A model generated the notes under the pieces. The model searched no databases, was not told where the DNA came from, and was given only the letters and a program-made list of their open reading frames with translations. DNA of 43,568 bases, from contig VGJS01000038.1 of assembly GCA_016867395.1 (NCBI GenBank), forward strand, positions 1 through 43,568, read 5' to 3'. Source of the stretch: Candidatus Handelsmanbacteria bacterium (GTDB lineage Bacteria > Latescibacterota > UBA2968 > UBA8231). The position numbers and the translations under genes were made by a program. Of the stretch, positions 1 through 9,971 are shown piece after piece (position 1 is the first letter of the stretch; each line of letters begins with the position of its first letter).

Positions 1-1
1 A

Positions 2-205
2 GCCCGCCGCGGCGCCAAGAAGGCCATTATCGCCGTCGCCGCCGCCATGCTCCCCGCCGCCTATCATCTGGTGCGCGACGGGGTCGAATACCATGATCTG
101 GGGCCACAGCACTTTGATCGTCGCGACAAACACAAGGTGATCGCGCGACTTATGCGACGCCTCACCGACCTGCGAGGCGAGGTTGAACTCAAACAGGTCG
201 CCTAG
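2..205 (+). mobile_element. IS110-family transposase, C-terminal fragment
   Basis: An open frame enters from the window edge and ends at a TAG at 203-205, giving 67 residues with no start codon in the window. The residues read like the C-terminal end of IS110/IS116/IS902 transposases (Transposase_20 region): an Ala-rich helix containing KKAIIAVAAAML, then YHLVRDGVEYHDLGP, then the HFDRRDKHKV basic segment and a final helix. These enzymes are DEDD transposases that work through a Holliday-junction-like intermediate. The catalytic part lies outside the window, so it cannot be said whether the element is intact. No clear terminal inverted repeat is seen after the stop, as expected for IS110, which usually lacks them. 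Confidence 0.8.
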
Positions 206-222
206 GTTTCATAGTAGGCAGT

Positions 223-1995
223 TCAGGGTTCCAAGCCGAAGCGCTCAGCGGCCACCCGGCAGGCCAGTTCGCCGCGGCTGAGGGGGGTGGCCGGGGTCTC
301 CATACCGGCCCGCTGACAGACCTGGCGGGTCTGCTCGAGGCTGGCGGGCGCCTCCGGGTCGAAGCGCAGGTGGGCCGGGTCGCCGGGCCAGGCGCCGCTC
401 AGGGCCAGGAACTGGGCGGCGGCCCAGATGGGCTGGCCGGCGGGCAGGTCCTCGTACCAGTAGAGTGGGACGCCCTCTTGCAGCAGGTGCTGCTGGAAGG
501 TGCGCAACAGCCAGGGCTTGGTATACACCGCCCTGGGCCGCTGCTGCTGGGACAGGCAGAAGGCGGCCAGGAGGCCGGCGCTCTCGCCGGTGTTCCACTC
601 GACGGGATGCAGCCGGTAGCAGCCGTTGGTAAGGTGTGTTACCCCCAGATTCTTGCAGGCCGGCAGCAGGTTGTCGAGGTGCTCGGGGATCAGCGCGCCC
701 AGGGGGATCTGGAAGGGTTTGGTCTGGACGTTAGGGGCGGTGTCGCCCGGCAGGCCGTGGATGTCGATGGGATAGAAGCCCAGGCCGGCGCTATCGGCGA
801 AGAGTTCGGCGCGCGCGCCGGCCTGGTAAACGGCCGAGACCTCCTGCTCGCGCACGGTGCGCAGGGCCTGGATGCGGCGCGACTCGCGTATATAGGGATA
901 CTGGGAGAGGCCGTCGGCGGTGCCCAGCGCGTCGCGCCGCAGCCGCAGCCCTGGATATCCCTTCCCGCGGCCCTCGTCGCGGGGCGCCTCGGTTTGGAGC
1001 CAGTATAGCAGGCCCAGGCTGAGGTTCTTGGCGGCGTCGATGAGGCGGGCCTGCTCCTCGGGCAGGGCGTCGATGAGGTTGCCGCCTTTGAAATCATTGC
1101 CGGGCCAGTTGATCATCGCTAGGTCGCCGGGGAACTGCCCGGGTTCAAAGAGCTGGGCGGCAACCAGCCTGCGGTAGGTCCAGAAGGGGCCGGGGAGTTC
1201 GGGAGCTGTCTCGAAGACTTTGTAAGTCAGGTCGCGCTGGCCGTAGCGCAGGGTTAGGGTGTAGGGCTGGTGATCGCGGTTGTACTCGTAGTCCGGGGGT
1301 TTGGGTATGGTGTGGTCCTCGCCGGGGCGGTAGTCAACTACAAAGGGGATGGTGAAGGTCTGCACCAGGTGGGGGGCCGGCCCGTCCGGGCGGGCGTGGG
1401 GCTCTCCAGTTCGTACCTGGGACTCGGCGCCGCTAGTGTAGGGGATGCCCAAGAGGGGCAGCAGGTCGCCCAGCTCGGTGGCGTCGAGCACGTAGGCGGG
1501 GTGGAAGCGCAGATGGCGGTTGTATTCGGGCTGGACTGCGGTCACCGCACGGATGAGGTTCTCCTCCACCTGGGCGGCGATGGCCCAGGCGCGGTAGAAA
1601 AGCTGTAGGCGGCCCGACTCGACAAAGGGGAGCAGCAGGTGCAGCAGGGCGCCGAGGCCGGCCTTGGGCTCAAAGCACAGGCGGCTCACCCAGCCGGCGC
1701 CGGGGTTGAAATGGGGGGCGGCCTGGGCCTCGGAGGTGAGGTGGTAGTTGTCTTGATAAAAGGCGCGGATGAGCCGGCGGAACTCGGCGTACGAGGCCGT
1801 GCCCCCGAAAGATTCGATGTAGCGGTGTTCGTCGAGGGCCGAGACCCCCTGCGAGGTACACTGGCCTCCCAGCCAGTGGTTCTCCTCGGTCAGGCAGACC
1901 CGGTATCCCCTGCGGGCGGCGCCCAGCGCCGCGGCGCACCCCCCCATGCCGCCCCCCACCACCAGGACATCGCACTCCAACTCCACGGTCTGCAT
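223..1995 (-). CDS. FAD-dependent oxidoreductase (PF12831-like)
   Basis: A flavoprotein of about 590 residues, substrate unknown. The N-terminus has a Rossmann dinucleotide-binding motif, DVLVVGGGMGGCAAALGAAR, at about residues 8-27, followed by an acidic strand end and WLGGQ, typical of FAD_oxidored (PF12831) proteins. The conserved DATELGDLLPL segment (DNA near 1450-1480) and the C-terminal LTNGCYRLHPVEWNTGESAG segment (near 590-640) fit this family, which is common in polymer-degrading PVC and FCB bacteria. The start is set at the ATG at 1993-1995 because GGAGAAAGG lies just upstream and the Rossmann strand follows at once; an upstream in-frame start at 2052 would add 19 unconserved residues. 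The gene is divergent from the glycosyltransferase at 2226, with about 230 bases between them. No secretion signal is seen. Confidence 0.85.
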   Translation of the reverse strand: MQTVELECDVLVVGGGMGGCAAALGAARRGYRVCLTEENHWLGGQCTSQGVSALDEHRYIESFGGTASYAEFRRLIRAFYQDNYHLTSEAQAAPHFNPGAGWVSRLCFEPKAGLGALLHLLLPFVESGRLQLFYRAWAIAAQVEENLIRAVTAVQPEYNRHLRFHPAYVLDATELGDLLPLLGIPYTSGAESQVRTGEPHARPDGPAPHLVQTFTIPFVVDYRPGEDHTIPKPPDYEYNRDHQPYTLTLRYGQRDLTYKVFETAPELPGPFWTYRRLVAAQLFEPGQFPGDLAMINWPGNDFKGGNLIDALPEEQARLIDAAKNLSLGLLYWLQTEAPRDEGRGKGYPGLRLRRDALGTADGLSQYPYIRESRRIQALRTVREQEVSAVYQAGARAELFADSAGLGFYPIDIHGLPGDTAPNVQTKPFQIPLGALIPEHLDNLLPACKNLGVTHLTNGCYRLHPVEWNTGESAGLLAAFCLSQQQRPRAVYTKPWLLRTFQQHLLQEGVPLYWYEDLPAGQPIWAAAQFLALSGAWPGDPAHLRFDPEAPASLEQTRQVCQRAGMETPATPLSRGELACRVAAERFGLEP

Positions 1996-2225
1996 CTGTG
2001 GCGCCTTTCTCCGCACGGACTGGGAAAATCCTGCCGCCCTCGCCGGGCACAACCTGGGACCACTCCCTGGTGGGCTCGCGACACGGGTTTTGGCAGCATG
2101 GAGCGGGATAGCCCGGGCGGCGGTTGGTGGCGATAAAGAAAAGCCGCTGACTTTTTCCCGTCAATGAAGGCTGGAGGAATCGGGAAAGCAACCGATATCT
2201 GCTAACGAGGATCTAAGAAAAATAC

Positions 2226-4025
2226 ATGCCCGAAAGAAACTCCATAGGCCCGTGGCTGGCCCTCCGCGCCCCACTCTTGTTGCTGGGGCTGGTGATGGGG
2301 GCGTCGCTCTTGGTCCGGATGCACGGCATCCGCCACGGGTACCCCGACTACGTGGGCACTGATGAGCGCCTCATCGTTAAGGAAGTGGTGCATTTCTTCG
2401 ACGACGGCACCCTGCGGCCGAGCCATTACAACTACCCGGCCTTCTACTCTTACCTGTACGCCGGGGCCATGTACGGATGCCGCATCCTGGGGGGCCTGGA
2501 CAGCGTGGCCGGGCTGCAACTGCCCCTGGGTTTCGCCCTCACCTTCAACGCCGTGCTCTTTGCGCTGGTGGGCCGCTGGCTGAGCCTGCTGGCCGGGGTG
2601 GCCCTGGTGGGGCTCACCTATCTGTTGGGATGCCGGGCCTACGGCCGGTGGGTGGGGTTGGGTGGGGCGATCTTCGCCGCCTGTTCCACCACCCTGGTGG
2701 GGTATTCCCGCCTGGCCCTCCCGGAGATGACCATGGCCCTGCTAGCCACGGGCGCCTGTTACTGCTGGGTGGATATCGCCGAACGGGGCCGGCGCACCAT
2801 GTATTTGGCCGGCGGCCTGCTGGCCGGCCTGGCAATCTCCACCAAATACAACGCCGGGCTGGTGCTGGCCGGCCTGGCAGTGGCCCATTTGCTGCGCTGG
2901 CGGCGGGAGCGCCCGGCCGGAACGCGTATACACCTGGACCTGGGGTTGGCCCTGGGCGCCGCGGCCCTGGCCTTCCTGGCCGGCTCTCCGTATTGGGCCC
3001 TCTCCTTTGGCGAATACCACCAGGCCCTGCTCAACGTGCAGTCCAACACCAGGTTCAGCAGCGGCGCCGAGGTGGCCTGGCCCTGGCTTCTCCTGCTCAA
3101 GAGCGTGTGGACCACTGAGATGGCCTGGGGGGTGGTAGCCACCCTGGGCTGTGGGTATGCGGCCTGGAGGCGGCAGCCGGCCGACTGGGTGCTACTGGCG
3201 GTCCTGCTGGGGGGATTCATATACGTGGGGTCGTGGCAGCGGACCAGCCTGCATTACCTGATCTGCTTGGCGCCCCTGGCCGGACTCTTGGGGGCCAGGC
3301 TGGTGCTGGATCATCTGCGGGTGTACTGCAGGGTGTGGGGAGTGGCCCTGCTGGGGCTGGTCTCCCTGCCCAACGCCTGGCGCCAGGCCCAGCAGGGGCA
3401 GGCCCTGGCCGGGGACGACCTCAATCTGCGGGCTGCCCGCTGGATCGAGGAGCACATCCCCAACGGGGCGGTGATCGGGGGGTACTGGCTCTCCTACCTG
3501 CCGCCGCTCAAGGGGATCAGGCAGCAGGAGAAATTGCAGAGCCTGATGGCCGAGCATCAGCAGGACCCGCGGACCGTGCAGGCCCTGCGCGAGTTGGCGG
3601 AGCGTCATCGCTATTACCGGTGTATGCGGCTGCACTATTTCGCCGACGAACCCCAGGTGCCCGCGGAGTACTCGGAGCAGGTGGACTTGAGCGATCCCAA
3701 GACCAGGCGGATCTTCACCAACGTATGGCTGGACTACGACCAGATCCACCAGTTCGGGGTGGAGTACGTCCTGCTCTCCAGCGCCGCGTACGGCCGTTTC
3801 TTCACCGGGGAGTCCCCTCCTATGGGCACCCCGGCCCACTACTTCCATACCCGCAGCCGCGAGTTCGTCAGCCAGTTCTTCGACGAATCTTCAGGCCGCT
3901 ACGAGTTGGTGGCGGATTTCACCGACGGCCAGGGCCAGCGCGTCAGCCTGCTGCGCGTCCTGCCCTCCGCCCAGGTGGCGGTTCACCTCGAAGCCCCCGG
4001 GTCAGGCCAGTACCAGAGCTTCTAG
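2226..4025 (+). CDS. GT-C fold membrane glycosyltransferase (GT39/ArnT/PMT-like)
   Basis: A 599-residue integral membrane protein. Many hydrophobic segments fill roughly residues 12-390, for example around 12-30, 95-135, 140-165 and 235-255, followed by a soluble C-terminal region of about 200 residues. Just after the first membrane segment comes Asp46-Glu47 in GTDERLIVKE, the position of the acidic pair in the first outer loop of GT-C enzymes. Such enzymes use polyprenyl-phosphate sugars and transfer them to lipids or proteins on the outer face of the inner membrane. The acceptor cannot be told from sequence. There is no strong Shine-Dalgarno; GAGGA lies about 15 bases before the ATG. The next gene starts 102 bases downstream on the same strand. 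A role in protein O-glycosylation is possible but not shown. Confidence 0.75.
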   Translation: MPERNSIGPWLALRAPLLLLGLVMGASLLVRMHGIRHGYPDYVGTDERLIVKEVVHFFDDGTLRPSHYNYPAFYSYLYAGAMYGCRILGGLDSVAGLQLPLGFALTFNAVLFALVGRWLSLLAGVALVGLTYLLGCRAYGRWVGLGGAIFAACSTTLVGYSRLALPEMTMALLATGACYCWVDIAERGRRTMYLAGGLLAGLAISTKYNAGLVLAGLAVAHLLRWRRERPAGTRIHLDLGLALGAAALAFLAGSPYWALSFGEYHQALLNVQSNTRFSSGAEVAWPWLLLLKSVWTTEMAWGVVATLGCGYAAWRRQPADWVLLAVLLGGFIYVGSWQRTSLHYLICLAPLAGLLGARLVLDHLRVYCRVWGVALLGLVSLPNAWRQAQQGQALAGDDLNLRAARWIEEHIPNGAVIGGYWLSYLPPLKGIRQQEKLQSLMAEHQQDPRTVQALRELAERHRYYRCMRLHYFADEPQVPAEYSEQVDLSDPKTRRIFTNVWLDYDQIHQFGVEYVLLSSAAYGRFFTGESPPMGTPAHYFHTRSREFVSQFFDESSGRYELVADFTDGQGQRVSLLRVLPSAQVAVHLEAPGSGQYQSF

Positions 4026-4127
4026 CGCCGCCTCTCCCTCCTCTTTGCCGCGGTTTCCCCTTTTGGCCAGCCTTGCCCTGGCGGGCGATTATCTGTAAAC
4101 TGACAAAGCCTCCAACCGGGATCTGCG

Positions 4128-5195
4128 ATGAAGAGCGTATTCGTTATTGCCCTCTGGGGGATGCTCGGCATTGGCTGTGCGCCCCTGACCCTGCCCGCCC
4201 CTCCTGCGACCGGCGCCGTGGCCGACAGCGCCGCGGCCGACAGCGCCCCGGTTTCCGCCCTGGAGCGCTATCTCCATCTGCGCCAACTCAAAACCGACAG
4301 CACCGCCGTGGTCCTGCCCTACATGGCGGTGCTCCCCTTTGCCGACCAGTCGGGTTTTCGCGAGGGGGTCTGGGACGTGGAGCACGAGATGGCCCGGCTG
4401 TTGAGTGCGCGTATGTCCTTGCAGCCCGACTGGCACACTGTGCCGTACGAGGCGGTGGGGGAGGTGGTGGGCAAGACCCGCAAAATCAAACAGGAGCAGG
4501 CCCTGCTGGCGGGCCGCCGCCTGGAGGCCGACTTCGTCATTCTGGGCCGGCTGCTGGACTACGACCTGCGGCGGCTCTCGGTGGGCGACCCCATGCTGGG
4601 GGGGTACAAATCCTACGCTGGAGTGGCCGAGATCGAGCTGCGGGTGCTGCGGGTCCACGACGAGAGTGAGTTCGACCTTTTGCGCACCCGCAAGGAGACC
4701 ATCGACCGCGGGGTCGGGCTCGACCTCTTCGGCAAGCCCCGCGACCGGGACCTCCAGTTCGTCAACCTGGGCAAGATCCCCTTCGGCTCGCCGGATTTCG
4801 ACTCCACCGCCATCGGCGAGGCCACCCGGGAGACGATGAGTGAGCTGATCAACCGGCTCATCGAAATGATCAAACCCAGCGGCCTGCGCCTCGAAGGGGA
4901 ACTGGCCCAGATCCTCTCGGTGTACGGCGATGAGGTCTACATCAACATTGGCAGCGAGAACGGCCTGCACAGCGGCTACCGCTTTGGCGTCTATCCCGGC
5001 GTCGAGCGGGTTGCCAGCGAGGTGCTGGACGGCCTGCGACGGGTGGCGGTGGTGCAGGTCAAGGAGGTTATCGGCGCCCGCCTGGCTAGCGTGTTGGTGC
5101 TGGAGGGAAAGGAGTGGATCAAGGCGGGGGATCGGTTGCAGTTGATCCAGGGCGAGGAGGAGCCCACCGACCCACAGGAGGAGAAAGCACAGTGA
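4128..5195 (+). CDS. CsgG/FlgT-like secreted or lipoprotein
   Basis: 355 residues. The N-terminus is a signal peptide ending in LGIGC17, a loose lipobox (Leu at -4 rather than -3), so it is probably a lipoprotein, though plain secretion is possible. From about residue 62 the pattern YMAVLPFADQSG starts a domain resembling the CsgG/periplasmic alpha-beta family: a hydrophobic strand, then a region with DFVILGRLLDYD near 136-147. After about residue 262, SVYGDEVYINIGSENGLHSG matches the small C-terminal beta domain of FlgT-type proteins (v.iniG...Gl..G). In Vibrio, FlgT forms the flagellar H-ring; other family members are general outer-membrane assembly factors. The gene lies outside the flagellar block, so a flagellar role is only a possibility. 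Its TGA stop overlaps the next gene's GTG start. Confidence 0.55.
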   Translation: MKSVFVIALWGMLGIGCAPLTLPAPPATGAVADSAAADSAPVSALERYLHLRQLKTDSTAVVLPYMAVLPFADQSGFREGVWDVEHEMARLLSARMSLQPDWHTVPYEAVGEVVGKTRKIKQEQALLAGRRLEADFVILGRLLDYDLRRLSVGDPMLGGYKSYAGVAEIELRVLRVHDESEFDLLRTRKETIDRGVGLDLFGKPRDRDLQFVNLGKIPFGSPDFDSTAIGEATRETMSELINRLIEMIKPSGLRLEGELAQILSVYGDEVYINIGSENGLHSGYRFGVYPGVERVASEVLDGLRRVAVVQVKEVIGARLASVLVLEGKEWIKAGDRLQLIQGEEEPTDPQEEKAQ

Positions 5196-6220
5196 AAGGC
5201 GTAGTCAAGTTTTCGCGGGGCAGCGGCTTTGTGGAGTTGCGCGATGTGGACGAGGCCCCCCCAGGCCCCAACCAGGTCAAGGTGCAGGTGAGGGCCTCGG
5301 GTATCTGCGGCTCCGATCTGCACATCTACCACGACACCATCAACTACAATATCCGCACCCCGGTGGTAATCGGGCACGAGTTCAGCGGGGTGGTGGTGGA
5401 GAAGGGCGCGCAGGTGGGCGACGAGGTGGCTCTTGGCGACCGGGTCACCGGCGAGCCGAGCGTGTACATCTGCGGCAAGTGCGACCTATGCCTCAGCGAG
5501 CACTACAACTTGTGCCCCGAGCGCAAGGTGATGGGCTACTGGCACGACGGCAGCTTTGCCCCGTACGTCAACGCCACCTTTATACACAAGCTGCCGGAGA
5601 ACGTCAGCTTTGAGGCCGGGGCCGTGACCGAGTTGCTGGCCTGCTGCGTGCATTCGGTGATCGAGCAGGCCGGGGTCACGGCCGGGGATTTCGTCGCCAT
5701 CACCGGCCCTGGCCCGGTGGGGCTCTTCTCGGCGCTGGTGGCGAAGGCCGAGGGGGGGACGGTGATGCTGTGCGGCACCTCCAGGGATCAGCAGCGCCTG
5801 AAGCTGGCGCTGGACCTGGGGGTGGATCACGCCCTCAACATCGAGGAGCACGACGCGGTGCAGCGGGTACAGGAATTGACGGGCGGTTACGGGGCCGACG
5901 TGGTGGTGGAGTGCGCCGGGGTTGGGCCGGCCATCGACCTGGCCCTCAAGCTGGTGCGCAAGCGGGGCAAGATCTCGCAGATGGGGCTGCCTGGCAAGCC
6001 GGTGAATGTGGACTTTGAGAAGGTGGCGTACAAGGAGTTGCAGGTCAGCGGCGGGGTGGGGCAGCGCCGGCCGGCCTGGAAGCGGGCGCTCAAGCTGATG
6101 GAGACGGGCCTGATCCAGAACGAGAAGCTGATCTCCCACGAGCTGCCCCTGGCCGAGTGGCATAGCGCCTTTGAAATGGCCGAGAAGCAGGATGGAATCA
6201 AGTTGTTGCTGCGGCCCTGA
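5192..6220 (+). CDS. Zinc-dependent medium-chain alcohol/polyol dehydrogenase
   Basis: 342 residues when read from the GTG at 5192, which overlaps the previous stop (GTGA) and has a strong AGGAGGAG nine bases upstream. It is a medium-chain dehydrogenase/reductase: catalytic zinc ligands Cys39 (SGICGSDLH) and His62-Glu63 (GHEFSG), and four structural-zinc cysteines at 94, 97, 100 and 108. The NAD(P)-binding motif GPGPVGLFSALVAKAEG lies near residue 170. The subgroup resembles sorbitol, threonine and galactitol-1-phosphate dehydrogenases, which oxidise a secondary alcohol in the cytoplasm using NAD(P). The exact substrate cannot be called. It is translationally coupled to the lipoprotein gene upstream and is followed within 25 bases by a strong terminator. 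Confidence 0.88.
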   Translation: MKGVVKFSRGSGFVELRDVDEAPPGPNQVKVQVRASGICGSDLHIYHDTINYNIRTPVVIGHEFSGVVVEKGAQVGDEVALGDRVTGEPSVYICGKCDLCLSEHYNLCPERKVMGYWHDGSFAPYVNATFIHKLPENVSFEAGAVTELLACCVHSVIEQAGVTAGDFVAITGPGPVGLFSALVAKAEGGTVMLCGTSRDQQRLKLALDLGVDHALNIEEHDAVQRVQELTGGYGADVVVECAGVGPAIDLALKLVRKRGKISQMGLPGKPVNVDFEKVAYKELQVSGGVGQRRPAWKRALKLMETGLIQNEKLISHELPLAEWHSAFEMAEKQDGIKLLLRP

Positions 6221-6240
6221 TCGCAGGATCAGAAAGGGAA

Positions 6241-6272
6241 AGAGGGGCTGGCGCTTGCCAGCCCCTCTTTTT

Positions 6273-6274
<2 letters not shown>
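6241..6274. terminator. Bidirectional Rho-independent terminator between convergent genes
   Basis: A perfect 12-bp stem: AGAGGGGCTGGC (6241-6252), loop GCTT, and its complement at 6257-6268. It runs into eight Ts on the plus strand, serving the dehydrogenase gene. On the minus strand the same hairpin follows the dnaK stop and is trailed by TTTCCCTTT, a weaker U-rich tail, so it likely ends both transcripts. Confidence 0.92.
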
Positions 6275-8142
<1,868 letters not shown>

Positions 8143-8150
<8 letters not shown>

Positions 8151-8715
8151 TTTCTCCTCCGGTCTTGCTGACCACGACGCGCGCAGGCCGCACCACCTTG
8201 TCGCGCAGGCGATACCCCTTTTCCATTTCCTCCACCACCGTGCCCGGCGGCTGGTCGCCCCGCTCCACCTCGAGCAGGGCCTCGTGATACACCGGATCGA
8301 AGGGCTGCCCAAGGGCCTGGATCTCCTCCAGCCCATAGCCCCGCAGCACCTCGTGGAGCTGGCTGTAGATCAGCTCCACCCCCTGCTTAAATACCTCCAC
8401 CGTGGCGTTCTCCTGGGCCAGGGCCCGGCGCATATTGTCCATTACCGGGGCGATCTGCAAAAGCATGTCCCGCACGGTCTCCTCGCGGGTGTCGCTCCGC
8501 ATCCGGGCAGTGCGCTTGCGGAAATTGTCCAGTTCGGCCACGGCACGCAGGTAACGGTCGTAGTGCTCCGCCGCCTGGGCCCGGGCTTCTTCCAGGGCTA
8601 CGGTGGTTTCGTCAGCTGCTTCGGCTGCCGGCGCCCCGTCCTCTTCCTCTGGTCGGAGGTCCTGGTCGGCCCTTTCGCTCTCGGCGCGGACATTATGGTT
8701 ATTCGTTTCGCTCAT
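8143..8715 (-). CDS. grpE: Nucleotide exchange factor GrpE
   Basis: 190 residues. GrpE releases ADP from DnaK. After an acidic, disordered N-terminus of about 40 residues comes the long coiled-coil helix ([33 protein letters not shown]) and then the beta-wing head, with the family signature around [13 protein letters not shown] and the closing [17 protein letters not shown]. The start is the ATG at 8713-8715 with AGAGGG upstream. It overlaps dnaK by 8 bases, so the two are translationally coupled. A GC-rich hairpin lies in the 117-base gap to hrcA. Confidence 0.97.
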
Positions 8716-8745
8716 ACCCTCTGCCGTCTGCCTTTAAACAGAAAC

Positions 8746-8784
8746 CCGCTCCCAGGGGTCCGGAAAACCGGGGACCGGGAGCGG
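8746..8784. other. Intergenic hairpin between hrcA and grpE
   Basis: An inverted repeat with outer arms CCGCTCCC (8746-8753) and GGGAGCGG (8777-8784), and an inner GGTCCGG/CCGGGGACC pairing around AAAA. It has no U-tract, so it is more likely an mRNA processing or attenuation structure than a full terminator. It is not a CIRCE element: the TTAGCACTC/GAGTGCTAA arms are absent. Confidence 0.5.
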
Positions 8785-8832
8785 CTGATTACGGATGAAA
8801 AGGGGACCGGACAGGCGAACTCAGGTCCATCC

Positions 8833-9867
8833 CTACCCCACGAACTGGGCGGCCCGCGAAGCCAGGTAGTTCACCAGCGCCGCCACCCGCTCGTAGGGCA
8901 TGCGGGTGGGCCCGATGACCCCGATGAGGCCCACCGCCCCGTCCACCGCGTAGCTGGCGGTGACAACGCTGCACCACTGCATCTCCTGCACGTGGTTCTC
9001 GCGGCCGATAGTGACCACCATGCCCTGGCGCTGCTGCAGCATCTGGGCCAGGGCCTCTTTGCGCTCCACCAAGTCGATCAACTCGGCCATGCGCTGGGGG
9101 TCGCGGAACTCGGGCTGCAGGCAAATATTGCGGGTGCCGGCCACGTGCAGGTCCCCCGCGCCGGGGCGGTGGAGTCCCTCGATCTCCTCGCTGATCACCC
9201 GCAAAAGCTGGGGATCGCCAGTCTCCACCGAGGCCAGGCGCTCGCGCATGGAGGCGCGGATCTGGGCCATGCTCAGGCCCTGCAGGCGCTGGTTGATCTG
9301 GCCGCTGAGGAACTCCAGATCCCGCTGGCAGCAGGCCGAGCCCACCTCGATGACCAGGCTGCGCACGCTGCCCTGGCGGATGGAGAGCACCAGCAGCAGG
9401 CGCTGCTCGCCAAGCTTGACTAGCTCCACCTTTTGGAAGATGCCCTGCTCAAAGGCAGGGGCCATCACTACCCCCAACTGGTGGGAGACCTGGCCGAGGA
9501 TCTTGGCCAACTGGTTTAGGATCTCGTCTACCCCGGCCTCGGCGAGGTGTTCGTGGAGCTGCTGTCGGAGCTGGGCCCCCTCGCCTTCGGGCAGGGCGCA
9601 GTCGGGGTCCACGCACTGCTCGACGTAAAGGCGGTATCCTTTGTCGGTGGGGATGCGGCCGGCCGAGGTGTGGGGCTGCTGCAGGAGTTCCTTTTCCTCA
9701 AGGACCGCCAGGGTATTGCGGATGGTGGCCGCGCTGATACCCAGGGTCTCCCGGTCGAGCAGGGTCCGTGAACCCACCGGCATCCCCACCTCAACGTAGG
9801 TTTTGACCAGCGCCTGCAGCACCTGCCACTCGCGCCAGGACAGCATTTGAGGGTCCCTCGGTTTCAT
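8833..9867 (-). CDS. hrcA: Heat-inducible transcription repressor HrcA
   Basis: About 344 residues from the ATG at 9865-9867. HrcA represses chaperone operons by binding the CIRCE operator. The N-terminal winged helix is clear: VLQALVKTYVEVGMPVGSR, then SAATIRNTLAVLEEKELLQQ and PHTSAGRIPTDKGYRLYV. The C-terminal sensor region has the GAF-like pattern ending in IGVIGPTRMPYERVAALVNY. Other possible starts are an upstream TTG at 9912 or an ATG seven codons downstream; none has a strong Shine-Dalgarno. It sits between the sugar kinase and grpE on the same strand. No CIRCE box was found upstream, so autoregulation through CIRCE is not supported here. Confidence 0.95.
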   Translation of the reverse strand: MKPRDPQMLSWREWQVLQALVKTYVEVGMPVGSRTLLDRETLGISAATIRNTLAVLEEKELLQQPHTSAGRIPTDKGYRLYVEQCVDPDCALPEGEGAQLRQQLHEHLAEAGVDEILNQLAKILGQVSHQLGVVMAPAFEQGIFQKVELVKLGEQRLLLVLSIRQGSVRSLVIEVGSACCQRDLEFLSGQINQRLQGLSMAQIRASMRERLASVETGDPQLLRVISEEIEGLHRPGAGDLHVAGTRNICLQPEFRDPQRMAELIDLVERKEALAQMLQQRQGMVVTIGRENHVQEMQWCSVVTASYAVDGAVGLIGVIGPTRMPYERVAALVNYLASRAAQFVG

Positions 9868-9877
9868 CGCTACGCCC

Positions 9878-9898
9878 CCGGCGGCGCCGGGCCGCCGG
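9878..9898. other. Perfect GC hairpin just upstream of the hrcA start
   Basis: CCGGCGGC (9878-9885), a 5-base loop GCCGG, and the exact complement GCCGCCGG (9891-9898). In hrcA mRNA this 8-bp all-GC stem ends about 10 bases before the chosen ATG, so it could mask the ribosome site. If translation starts at the TTG at 9912, it would instead be coding. Confidence 0.45.
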
Positions 9899-9971
9899 CA
9901 ATCCTCGGACAAGCTATTGCAAATAATGGGTATGCCTGAGACTTACAAGATGGAGATCGTCCTCTCTCTTG

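Noticed and set aside
8716..8832. Hairpin between hrcA and grpE considered as CIRCE
   Set aside because: Arm sequence and loop length do not match the CIRCE consensus.
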